In this document: positions 9,365 through 18,558 of the stretch, in pieces
How positions within the stretch are numbered: the stretch's first letter is position 1
How the letters are laid out: the number at the start of each line of letters is the position of its first letter
Assembly (NCBI RefSeq): GCF_963678635.1
Contig: NC_087062.1
Coordinates: 51,616,028-51,680,027 of the forward strand
Direction of reading: 5' to 3'
Source of the DNA: Symsagittifera roscoffensis
Lineage: Eukaryota; Xenacoelomorpha; Acoela; Convolutidae
Length of the DNA: 64,000 nt
Notes under the pieces: model-generated
Database searches by the model: none
Seen by the model: the letters and a program-made list of their open reading frames with translations, nothing else
Told to the model about the DNA's origin: nothing
Made by a program: the position numbers and the translations under genes

Positions 9365-11169
9365 GCCGAAAACTTGGATCCCTACACCGATCAAATTCCC
9401 ACCCAGCCAACCTTACCACTCCAATCCCAATAATACCACTTTTTGCTTTTCCGCCACCCGATTTCCCATCCAGTAATGTAACATCCGGCATGAATTCCGA
9501 TACTAATTCACACATCTCAGTTTTATACTCCATCTCACAACTCAATAACCCGAATATTGAAACCCCCGATGAATTTGCCGACTCTGAACCATCTCCATCA
9601 AATAATTTTCACACCAATTCCTTAAATTTTTCCCAACCCCCTTTTCAACCCATACTACCAAATAACCCTGACCCAACCAATTCTACACCCTCTTATGCTT
9701 CCCAAGTCACTCCAACCTACTCCTCACTTCACTCAGACCAATCATCTCATTCTCCAGACACCCCCCGAATCTCCCCAGAACTAGATAATTTCATTACCCT
9801 ACAACAACAACCCTATCACCTTGACACCCCAACCATAAACCAAATCTCATCCACAATAGATTCATCCAACCCTCCTACCCCTACACCCTCTTCAATTTAT
9901 ACTGAATCATTAGCACCATCATCCACAACTACTGAATCTTCACTCAGCACTAATAGAGCTTACCGCACTTTTAAAAGGAAGTTCCCCAACCATCCTTTCC
10001 CAGCGAAACCAGGAACAGCCCATGAATATATCAACCATCCACGACACACTAACACAAAAGAATTTTTAGCTATCACCTTACCCTCATTTCCACAATACAC
10101 CTTAAACACCCCTCATGACACTAACGAGACACGTAACTTTGTAGACGAATACGTTTTAATGCCTACCCTTCCTTGGACCTCATATTATCATTTTACAAAT
10201 CCCCTTTGCTTACCTTTATCTAACACTCATATCGATATAGAACGAAATAAGGACATGCTATATCGACTCACTACAACACTAACACCTAGACAATTTACTT
10301 ACATTGGATATAAAAAATCACTAAAAACACACACTGCACCCCGAGCTAATGAATATACACTAGAATATTACGATCATAACATCATCAGAACTAACCAAGA
10401 TCAATTCTTAGACGACGATCGCTTCGCTAACCCACAAATCACCGAGAAATTTTTCATTAAAACACCATATGTATTTACACTAAATATCTTCGATCGCAAG
10501 TTTGACCACATTATTTCAGAAGCACTAACAGACACGCAAGCCTACGAAAGTTTTAAAGAACGCTTCCAAATATTTTCACTAACCTTTCATTTCCTTGCAC
10601 CACATGAAAGAGATTTGCACTGCTCACACGATATTATGTTGCGCACTAAACAAACACACACATATACTTATTATCGTTTCATCCAAAATCACTTTGACCT
10701 ACACACTCCCTCCAGACAACCACACCATCGTTTTCAATTCATCAATTCCAAATACACCTCACCATTCTTTCTTAACTTCACATATTGCATTAAAGATACT
10801 AACCTTCATGGTATTCTTCGAAATTATGATCCCATAACCCAAATGTATATCTTTTGTCCCATCACCAAGACCTTCAACGCAGAAGAATCCCGACCCTTCC
10901 TCATCCCACACGAGTTTGTACAACCTATAGAAATCCCCATTTTAGAATTCATCCATAACACTAAATTCAACCACAAATTATATAATCTAATCCAAAACAC
11001 ACCTTATGAATTTGCAGTTGGCACTGAAGAACTAACCACCATTAAGGCACTTCAATTGCTTTGGCCACTGCTTCAAACTAAAAATATCATCCGCATCTTA
11101 GCCAAATTACTAATAACTTCAGATCTCATCCACGACATCTTCCCCCACGGTTTCTTCCCCGACGACTAA
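9361..11169 (+). CDS. ORF3: unknown 602-codon protein downstream of env (element 1)
   Basis: Starts at ATG 9361, which overlaps the env stop as ATGA in all three copies of the window. Residues 1-~200 are Pro/Ser/Thr/Asn-rich and probably disordered. Residues ~210-602 look globular, with conserved aromatic and His/Cys positions (for example HDIMLRTKQTHTYTYYRF around 430) and an amphipathic C-terminus (ALQLLWPLLQTKNIIRILAK) ending PHGFFPDD. No signal peptide or clear membrane segment. Homologous frames lie at 57805-59521 (broken) and 63034-64000 (partial). I do not recognise the family. A gene 3' of env is unusual for Ty3/gypsy elements and recalls the accessory genes of complex retroviruses by position only. 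A strong 5' splice consensus follows the stop at 11173. Confidence 0.7.
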   Translation: MSRKLGSLHRSNSHPANLTTPIPIIPLFAFPPPDFPSSNVTSGMNSDTNSHISVLYSISQLNNPNIETPDEFADSEPSPSNNFHTNSLNFSQPPFQPILPNNPDPTNSTPSYASQVTPTYSSLHSDQSSHSPDTPRISPELDNFITLQQQPYHLDTPTINQISSTIDSSNPPTPTPSSIYTESLAPSSTTTESSLSTNRAYRTFKRKFPNHPFPAKPGTAHEYINHPRHTNTKEFLAITLPSFPQYTLNTPHDTNETRNFVDEYVLMPTLPWTSYYHFTNPLCLPLSNTHIDIERNKDMLYRLTTTLTPRQFTYIGYKKSLKTHTAPRANEYTLEYYDHNIIRTNQDQFLDDDRFANPQITEKFFIKTPYVFTLNIFDRKFDHIISEALTDTQAYESFKERFQIFSLTFHFLAPHERDLHCSHDIMLRTKQTHTYTYYRFIQNHFDLHTPSRQPHHRFQFINSKYTSPFFLNFTYCIKDTNLHGILRNYDPITQMYIFCPITKTFNAEESRPFLIPHEFVQPIEIPILEFIHNTKFNHKLYNLIQNTPYEFAVGTEELTTIKALQLLWPLLQTKNIIRILAKLLITSDLIHDIFPHGFFPDD

Positions 11170-11377
11170 CAGGTAAGTATGAATTATACATATTACTAAC
11201 TAATTTAAATATTAGAAACTCACCATTCTTTATCCATGTTTTCTCTAGAATTTTAGCCTTCATCCTAGATCATCTGAAAAATTCACAACAGAAAAATAAA
11301 AAATAGCAAACTTCTTCAAAACTGTTTAAAACCCTATTAAATTTTTGCACCAACAATTAAATAAATATAATACCAAT

Positions 11378-11517
11378 GCAGTAAATTAATTTATAAATTT
11401 TTCCCCCACAAGCAGTAAATCTAATAATGATGAAAATTTGTAACTTAATTTTCCCCAACAACTAGCAGTAAAGATAAAATTCTATGTAGTAAATTAATAA
11501 GAAGCAAATGCAGTACT
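11378..11517 (+). repeat. GCAGTAAA motif cluster in the 3' UTR (element 1)
   Basis: GCAGTAAA/GTAGTAAAT/GCAGTAC occurs at about 11378, 11412, 11465, 11486 and 11510. The aligned 3' UTR of element 2 keeps the same motif family at about 59704, 59725, 59759, 59808, 59830 and 59853 although spacing and flanks differ. Retention of the motif with drifting spacers suggests a repeated protein- or RNA-binding element in the RNA. Confidence 0.5.
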
Positions 11518-12008
11518 AACCTTTTGCTATTTTCATTCACTCGCACAAGAATTCTATCCAAACTCGCACAGCTCGCCCACGAAGAATTGTTTAAAATAAT
11601 GAATTTCAGTTTCAAGCTTTCACACTCGATAACTCTAACACAAGATAACACGTTTCAAACTTTCCTTTAACCCGGTTGGAAAGGAATCATATACTAAACA
11701 AAACTAACCAATGCAGCTTACTAAACACCACAACACATAGCATAACAGCATGACTAAGAAAAGGAAACCAACGGTACCCAAACCGGATTAACCCAGTTTA
11801 AAACTGGATAATTTATTCTTTTGAAGACTATTATAAAGTCTAAGAAAGAAATAATAAAACACAAAAAAGTCGAAAGACAAACCCATACCACAAACAATTT
11901 GATTTTTGAAAAAAGGACACAACCAACAAAACATAAGAAAAACCACAACAAACCCAACATAAAACGTTGTCACATAACAGGACCTCTCACAAAAACCGCA
12001 TGCAATCA

Positions 12009-12103
12009 TACTCCCACTCCTGGCCTAACCCACCAGGAAGGACGTCCTGAGCATGCTCTATAGCCGGCCTAACCCACCGCGCTACATCCACGCTTTGTGA
12101 CCA
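12009..12103 (-). other. Conserved GC-rich block, tRNA/SINE-head-like on the minus strand (element 1)
   Basis: A GC-rich island in very AT-rich surroundings, nearly identical at 60350-60446 in element 2. Read on the minus strand it has an A-box-like GTAGCGCGGTGGGTTAGGC and a second copy of GGTGGGTTAGGCC about 40 bases later; a B box is only weakly suggested. It could be a captured tRNA-derived SINE head or a structured RNA element. I do not call a functional tRNA. Confidence 0.35.
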
Positions 12104-12760
12104 TACTCCTATTTTTAATAAGAGATACTCAAGGGTGAGTAACTCTTCAAAATAACTGAACTAAAACAAAAAGCTTTTGTGAAAACAACTAACTAAAATC
12201 ATAATTAAAAAATATTAAACTAATAAAAGTTTTATAAAATGTAAATTACATTATGCAATACATAGATCAGAATACAACACCAAGGACGAACATCCAAAGA
12301 CAAAACGACCCTACTACACTCGAGAAAGAATGGCCAACTACAATCAATATGCCGCCCACAATCACAACTCAAAGGATTTAGAGTACGACTTGACTTCGCA
12401 GAAAAGGACTTCATTGAACTAGACCAATGACCACCTCGATGTTCAAGTATACGTACAGATCCGAGTAACCAGGCATCCCCTCCACGCACAATCTCCACGC
12501 CATTCCCAGACAAGGTCAAACACAAAGAAGTTCTCACCAATGAAACAGAAAAACCTGACATAGCCAACCATTCTGAAATCAGATTTGAGTTTGTTGCGAA
12601 AACCCAGTCGTTGTCTTGAGAAGACACAACGATTGAATCTGGGACTTCTCTAATAAGAAAACCCAGAAGAAATAAGATGTTCGCCAAATACCAACGTCCA
12701 TCATCCATCTTTTGAATTGCAGAAAGACTATTCTAAAAAACTCTGTAAAACCCGGATGGG

Positions 12761-13170
12761 TGGAACCTGATCTAAACTACATTTTATGATTGGATAAATT
12801 AGATATTTTACCAATGTAAAGTATTTAATATTAACCAATCATGATCCATCTAACTAACAATCCACTTATTTGTAAGTGCTGAAATTACTTGTAATTTCAG
12901 CACCAGAGAGATTTGAATTTAACTTAGAAATTAGTTGAACTCTCCCGAGTACTTCAGCAGCCGCAATAAACCAGTATACCCTAGATCTATTGAGCCTAGC
13001 AGAGACTAGTTAAACAACCTGAGACTAGACAGTATAAGAGTAAGATTAGGATCGGTATTAGACTAAGAAGTTGCACGAACCTATCCGGCCGAAAATAAGA
13101 TAGCGTGACGAGCAGACGGTGTACCCTATCCGAAATTACTCTATGAGTTATACCCATCGGTCCTAACTCA
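12761..13170 (+). repeat. 3' LTR of element 1
   Basis: About 410 bp, aligned with the 5' LTR of element 2 at 38391-38801 and the truncated 3' LTR at 61119-61376. The boundaries TGGAACC...TAACTCA give the canonical TG...CA ends; homology stops just after CTAACTCA in this copy and GTAACTCA in the 5' LTR, where the primer binding site begins two bases later. It contains a perfect 28-nt hairpin and an AATAAA polyadenylation signal at 12965-12970. The TATA box present in element 2 is degenerate here. Confidence 0.85.
12876..12903 (+). promoter_or_regulatory. Perfect 13-bp LTR hairpin
   Basis: GTGCTGAAATTAC, a TT spacer, and its exact complement. The other two LTRs keep the hairpin with a single mismatch each (38508-38535 and 61236-61263). 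In the 5' LTR it begins 61 bases after the start of the TATA box, so it would fall near the 5' end of the RNA, in the repeated R region. Confidence 0.6.
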
Positions 13171-15596
13171 CGATTGCGTAAGGTGATTGCTATTTTTTCC
13201 TCGTTTTATTCCTTTTTGACTTGCTTTTCAAGCTAGGGAAAAAACGAAATTGGAATTTGGATCTCCATTGGATTCCCTGCGATAATTCTCTAAACTTAAT
13301 GGGAAAAACGAGGGCTGAAACAAAGAGTGCTGAATCAGTTTTGTTGATTAGTTTGATTCAATATTCGCGAGAAAAAAAATAAAACTCAATCTTCAGTTTA
13401 ATTTGAAACGATAGGTCCATATCATTTATACAAAAAGCTTGAAGAAATGCAAATTTGAGTGATATCATTTTAAACCAAATTTGTTAGGTAAGAACAAAAT
13501 CAAGACTGTTGTCAATGGTGTTATGATTTTTTTCCACTTTTGCCCCAAATATCATTTCAAAGGTCTTTTGTTACAACGGTTTAACTTTCTACTCTTCTCC
13601 TTACTACTGCCATTAGGTGTATCTGTACCAGCAACTGGTAGCTAATTTGTATCGGATTTGATAAAACTGCCAGAGGTGTCGTTTCGAGTCCCAATTACAC
13701 CAGTTGAGGTTTTAAAGTTTTTTCGATCGAGGCGATTTCCTTTTCTTAAAATTGATTTGAATGCAGTTCAAGTGATTGGAAATGTACCATTGCCAGACTG
13801 TTTAGCGTCACTTTGGGTGTTGAGCGAAACAATCATTTAGAGAACTTTTCAGTTACTTATCTATGGTGATTGTTTTTTTAATTTATTAAATAAAAGTTTC
13901 CGTTTTTAGTCATCCGTTCTAATTTGATTTGCACAATTGAGAACAAGAGTGATTTATGAGCAAAGCGCCACGGTTCTAATGCAGGTAAGACGTCAAATGA
14001 GAGGTCCGAGAATAAAAAATATTAATAAGAGATAGTCATTTACCTGGTGTAAACAGCAAAAGTCAAAATTCCTGGTGACGTCTCGCGCCCGCTCTGACTA
14101 GTTGATGGCGTTTCCCGCAATTTACTTTTAGGAGCGTGCTAGTTTTAAGGAGCAACCACCACTTTTTATCATTTTGTACACGGCGTATTTCAATCGCTTT
14201 TTTCCTGGGATGCCTTTTTATTGTGATTGTTTGCGCAAGCTGGGGAAAAAACAAACTGAAAATTCAGTTTTCATTTATTTTCAAAGAAGAAATCCCACTT
14301 CTTACCGTTTAAAGAGAACTTTAAAAAAACTTATATCATCTTTTTTAACTAATTTTACAGCCCAGCATATAAACTTTAGTCCCTTACGCTGGATGACCAG
14401 GTTCAAATTCCAATCAGAGACAGAAAATTTTTTCACATTCTTTTTTTGTTTTTTTTTGCTCAATTTTTGTGAAGCAAAAAAAATTATTGAATTTTTAAAT
14501 CCATATAGTCCAAAAATGCCCAGTTCGAGTGTATCTGTCGCGCAAGCTGAGTGGTTAAGTTCGATTCTCCATCCGAGAAAAAAAATCTTTTTACGCATGT
14601 TCAGTTTGATTTGAAGTTAATGTCTCTTAAACTAAGAAAGATAAAAACGTGCGGTTTTCAATTGTATCATTTAGTTGATTAGTCAAATTAAAAATGAGAA
14701 TCCTCAGTATGAGTTTTTGAGTTTCATTTTTTCCTACTTTTTTATAATAATCATCTCGAAAAAACTCATATCAACTGCTTCTTCTTCTAATGTTTTCTCG
14801 CTATTATCAGCCTTTGTTCTATGAGAAACTAGAGTTGAACAGCCCGCGCAAACGTTTTTAATCACCACTCGATCGTCACTTCTTATTATCATTTCGGATT
14901 CAGGATCTGCTTTTCATATCATTTAAACAAATTTGGCACTTAAGGTAACACGAAGTATTGATGCGAAGAAATTTAGGGTTCGATTCCAGGTAAAAACGGG
15001 GAATGAAAAGAAAAATGATTTTATTTTCGAAAACTTTTGATTGTTTTAAGTTAAAATATCTGATAGCTCAGCGCATAGGTTTTGGTCCCACACGCCGGAT
15101 GCACCGATTGAACTTTTGATTAAGTTTGCTCAAAGACATTCTCAACTAGCGTAACTCGTGAATATTCTCAATTTCTTGAAAATTAGCTGGTCAATTATTT
15201 AGTCGGGCACTCTCGAGCTGAGCGGACAGGTTCAGATCTCCATCAGAGAAAACTTTTCCCATAACTTCTAAATTAAAACGTTAACGATATACAGTTTTCA
15301 CTGGAAATATTTTATCGGCTTAGTTGTCAGGAATGATTTGTATTTTTCCTTTTCTTATTTTCCTTTTCTCTTCACTGCCATTAAGTGTGTCTAAACCAGC
15401 AACTGCTTCAGAAATTCTACGGCAATTGACCAAAACAGCAGAGGAGTCAGTTTGGGTCCCAGATATGTCTGATCAGTTTTTGTCTTGTTTTAACTTCAGT
15501 CGATTTGAATTTCATTAAATAATTTTGTTTGGACTTCATTCAAATGATTCAAAAACGTATAAACATATTAACAAATTTCGCGTCGTCGCAGTGGCT
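13171..15596. repeat. Decayed repeat-derived host DNA
   Basis: No gene seen. Blocks recur in degraded form: a segment at 13190-13275 resembles 14190-14290 (AAGCTGGGGAAAAAAC); CTGCCATTAGGTGT and the following ~100 bases at 13608 resemble 15376; AGCCCAGCATATAAACTTTAG at 14360 resembles 15064 (TAGCTCAGCGCATAGG). Several are followed by GTTCAAATTCC or GTTCGATTCTCC, resembling tRNA A and B boxes, so they may be remnants of an old tRNA-derived SINE family. Too degraded for boundaries. Confidence 0.35.
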
Positions 15597-16293
15597 TTAT
15601 ATTAAAATCATAAGGTTTATTTTTCGAAGAAGAAATGTGTGTAGAAATTATTGAAATTTTTGGTTGAAATTTTTGCAAAAAAATAGAGGTTACAATTTTA
15701 TGGATTTTACCGGATTGTGTTTTTTTTTTCGAAATCAATCGATTATAGTGACAAGACAACCGATTCCATAGTCTAGCTTTGCAGCATTTATTCATTATAA
15801 AAACAGCATTTTGGACAATATTTTAGACAACAATTTATCATTATAGATTTTGTTCCTTGAAATTCAAAGACATCCAATGTTAGAGTCAACTAATAACACA
15901 AAAAGCACCAACATACGACCATCTGACATTGCAATAGTTTGATTTGACTCCATGAATTCAATCTGAAGAGGACTCCAGTCCCCTTCAGGTTGAATTGTAG
16001 AATAAAAAAGGATGTAGAATAAAAAAAACGAAAGGATTTCAGGATCAAAAATGTTTAGTGAAAAACCAAACTAAAAAACTGATTGAACAAAAGTGTTTTC
16101 CCAGTCAGTTTCAGCTCGCTCTCTTGTCCACGTAATGATTGATTGTACACTAAAATATTGATCCTTGTAGGAAATACGAAGGCAATAACACTGCTAACAG
16201 TTAGCAAGATCACTAAACTTTTAGCCATCAATACTTGTCCAAATTGATTATCTAAGAATCTGACGACAATGATCACACTGAAAGAAAACACCA
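15597..16293 (-). repeat. Direct repeat A, copy 1 (duplicated putative terminal exon with 3' UTR)
   Basis: About 700 bp nearly identical to 16907-17619. Read on the minus strand it has a splice-acceptor-like TTTCTTTCAG near 16280, a short coding stretch ending in a stop at 16055, then AT-rich sequence with AATAAA near 15790. In this copy the frame just after the acceptor is shifted relative to copy 2. The open frame here (16055-16372) runs through the acceptor and is partly intronic. Confidence 0.45.
16055..16281 (-). pseudogene. Putative terminal exon of an unknown membrane protein, copy 1
   Basis: Encodes the same protein end as copy 2: a hydrophobic segment (SLVILLTVSSVIAFVFPT) followed by LVYNQSLRGQESELKLTGKT and FNQFFSLVFH, the last 30 residues identical to copy 2. 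The sequence after the acceptor differs by two bases in length from copy 2 and brings a TAA into the frame copy 2 uses. I do not recognise the protein. As the noncoding flanks are equally conserved, the identity reflects recent duplication, not selection. Confidence 0.3.
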
Positions 16294-16906
16294 AAACACC
16301 AGAGTAATCAGTTCGAGTCTCAGCCATGTACGTCAGTTTTTTTTTTAAATCTTTGATTGATTTGAATTTCATTCGAATGATTGAAGTTGTAACATTAGGT
16401 TGTTTTGCGTCCCCAACGTTTCACTTACAATTCAAATGTCATTTGTTAACAATCTTCCATATTTTTTTTTCATTTTTTCAAACCCTTGTAATGTGAGTGG
16501 CACTTTTGTTAAAACTACTTCTTGCTGAACAGATCATTTGGGTTCAAATCATGGTATTTTTTGGTAAAGAGTTTTGACAACTGACAAAAATATTCACGTA
16601 TGAAGTGAAGCAAAGCGTGTAAATTGCAAAAAGCAAGAAACCCTGAACCTTCTCACGACCTGACCAATTTGCACATTCAGCCACTCGTTTTTTCATCCTT
16701 TCTCACGTTTACACCCCCGGCGTGCTATCATTCTCACACCCTAGTCTATTTTTACTGGAATGAAGCGGTAGTGGGAGTTCTGAGGGGGTGTGTAAATGCG
16801 GATATGGGTAGGAGGGGGGGGGGGGGGGGGTCGATGGTGAATGGTGAATAGTAATTGCACGAGGGAGGGGATGAACACGCCAGCAGAATGAAGGGATTGG
16901 CTTCTT
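16294..16906. other. Spacer between direct repeats A1 and A2
   Basis: No gene seen. 16620-16890 is GC-richer than its surroundings, with an imperfect inverted repeat (GTTTACACCCCC near 16707 against GGGGGTGTGTAAAT near 16784) and a 17-G run at 16814-16830. Confidence 0.4.
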
Positions 16907-17619
16907 TTATATTAAAATCATAAGGTTTATTTTTCGAAGAAGAAGTGTGTGTAGAAATCATTGAAATTTTTGGTTGAAATTTTTGCAAAAAAATAGAGGT
17001 TACAATTCATTTTTATCAATTATAATGGATTTTAACGGATTGTGTTTTTTTTTTTCGAAATCAATCGATTATAGTGACAAGACAACCGATTCCATAGCCT
17101 AGCTTTGCAGCATTTATTCATTATAAAGACCGCATTTTAGACAATATTTTAGACAACAATTTATCATTATAGATTTTGTTCCTTAAAATTCAAACACATC
17201 CAATGTTAGAGTCAATTAATAACACAAAAAGCACCAACATACGACCATCTGACATTGCAATAGTTTGATTTGACTCCATGAATTCAATCTGAAGAGGACT
17301 CCAGTCCCCTTCAGGTTGAATTGTAGAATAAAAAAGGATGTAGAATATAAAAAAAACGAAAGGATTTCAGGATCAAAAATGTTTAGTGAAAAACCAAACT
17401 AAAAAACTGATTGAACAAAAGTGTTTTCCCAGTCAGTTTCAGCTCGCTCTCTTGTCCACGTAATGATTGATTGTACACTAAACTATTTCTCATTGTAGGA
17501 ATTACGAAGGCAATAACACTACTAACTGTTAGCCAGATCACCAAACTTTGAGCTAGCAATACTTGACCAAATCGATTGACTTTTGTCACCTGACGACAAT
17601 GATCACACTGAAAGAACAC
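16907..17619 (-). repeat. Direct repeat A, copy 2
   Basis: Second copy of the ~700-bp repeat at 15597-16293, same orientation, starting TTATATTAAAATCATAAGG and ending after CTGACGACAATGATCACACTG. The differences are scattered substitutions and small indels. Confidence 0.6.
17383..17610 (-). CDS. Putative terminal exon of an unknown membrane protein, copy 2
   Basis: On the minus strand, an acceptor-like GTGTTCTTTCAG precedes a frame beginning CDHCRQVTKVNRFGQ, then a hydrophobic segment (SLVIWLTVSSVIAFVIPT), then NSLVYNQSLRGQESELK and a stop at 17383. A possible AATAAA lies ~265 bases downstream (near 17115). This copy keeps a continuous frame from the acceptor, unlike copy 1. It could be the last coding exon of a host membrane protein, or part of an unrecognised mobile repeat. 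No upstream exon was recognised on the minus strand. Confidence 0.3.
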   Translation of the reverse strand, partial: QCDHCRQVTKVNRFGQVLLAQSLVIWLTVSSVIAFVIPTMRNSLVYNQSLRGQESELKLTGKTLLFNQFFSLVFH

Positions 17620-17894
17620 CAATCATGCATAGAAACAAATTTGCAGCTTCATCGCCTGGGTAATACTGCTCAGCAAATTTTTTTTTGGTATGAATATCAA
17701 AAACTTAAAGGCATTTGATCAGAGTTTTACCGCTTGTAACTGAAATCACTGGTTTTTGAAGAGAGTTCACATTAATCAATCAAAGTGTCTGCTGATTATT
17801 AAAACTACATTATGTTTGCTCCCTCAACATGTGTAGGATAAATAATTTATGATTCGATCTTCTGCTCTAGAAAAGTTCAATAAATCTTTTAAAT

Positions 17895-18232
17895 CTGTCG
17901 CTTAAGCCCAATGGTAAGGCGTTCACTTTGAAATCGTCAGATCGTGTATTCAATCCCATGCCATGGCAATGATAGTGTGTGAGGACAAGCTCTCACTTGA
18001 CCTTCAGCTTCAGGTCTACCACAACCTGCCCAAATTTGGCTGCAGTAGTGGTACCACGTAAAAACTCTAGACGGAAGAAAACGGCCTTGAGTCGCAAAAA
18101 ACAGCTTCGCTCAGCAAAATAACACTGTCTGGAATGTGGGGAGATAATACAAATGGACCATCCACGACAGGATTGTTAAGGGCTACTGATAGCTCCTCTG
18201 CGATTCGCAGGAACTACAATTATTAATTATTA
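17895..18232 (+). mobile_element. tRNA-derived SINE, plus-strand copy
   Basis: About 335 bp. The head has a tRNA-like A box (TTAAGCCCAATGGTAAGGCG), an anticodon-arm-like CACTTTGAAATCG and a B box (GTATTCAATCCC) at the expected spacing. A ~240-bp body follows, and the element ends in an ATT-repeat tail. The second copy (18559-18906) is inverted and aligns from head to tail. Head + body + simple-repeat tail defines a polymerase III SINE. The head is closest in form to Ser/Leu-type tRNAs; the anticodon differs between copies. Confidence 0.75.
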
Positions 18233-18558
18233 AGCCAAGTCCAGACAAAATCAAGTTGGTTAAGAACAAGCTTAAATTATTTTTATCTTATGGCATATGA
18301 AGTTAGACACGACAAATCTGACCTATATGCAGAGAAGTATTTGCTAATCCTTTGACAGTCGACCCGATGACCCAAGTTTGCACTGATTTAAATAAAGCAA
18401 GAATATGAATGGAATGAGTCTTAGGAGATCGAAATTGCAGATATTACGGAATGAATTTTAGGAAGTCATAGTTAGGCGTTGAAGTCGTATTAACAGACTC
18501 GGAGCTAAATCGAAAAGAAAATAAAATTTTGGTTTTTCTCGTTGGCAAAAAAATAAGC

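Larger units (their letters stand above)
11170..12760 (+). other. Long 3' untranslated region of element 1
   Basis: About 1.6 kb between the ORF3 stop and the LTR; the matching region of element 2 is 59522-61118, similar in length and alignable throughout. It contains a splice-donor consensus AGGTAAGTAT at 11171, a GCAGTAAA-type repeat cluster, a Pro-tract-free AT-rich middle, a conserved GC-rich block at 12009-12103, a second donor-like GTGAGTAA at 12135 conserved at 60479, and a block at 12360-12470 (ATTTAGAGTACGACTTGACT) that is also highly conserved at 60720-60830. A purine-containing CGGATGGG immediately precedes the LTR in both elements and may serve as a short polypurine tract. The 158-codon antisense frame at 12232-12708 is not conserved and is not called. 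Confidence 0.6.
1..13170 (+). mobile_element. Ty3/gypsy-like env-bearing LTR retroelement, element 1 (5' end outside window)
   Basis: The order is protease, RT, RNase H, integrase, two small or unusual frames, env, a 3' ORF, a 3' UTR and an LTR, all on the + strand. Integrase after RNase H puts it in the Ty3/gypsy (Metaviridae) group. Compared with element 2 (38391-61376) it is clearly homologous along its whole length but diverged; intact long ORFs show it is the younger or better preserved copy. The sense strand is rich in A and C and very poor in G. Visible damage is limited to a small deletion with frameshift in the protease, one in-frame TAA before RT, and two one-base shifts near the end of env. 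The 5' LTR and gag lie outside the window, so age cannot be read from LTR-LTR divergence. Confidence 0.93.

Noticed and set aside
12232-12708. 158-codon minus-strand frame in the 3' UTR of element 1, as a possible antisense gene
   Set aside because: The aligned part of element 2 does not keep the frame, and low G on the plus strand (low C on the minus) reduces chance stops. No domain seen.
14174-14614. 146-codon plus-strand frame
   Set aside because: Phe/Lys-rich chance frame in poly-T/A DNA overlapping decayed repeats and an equally long antisense frame.
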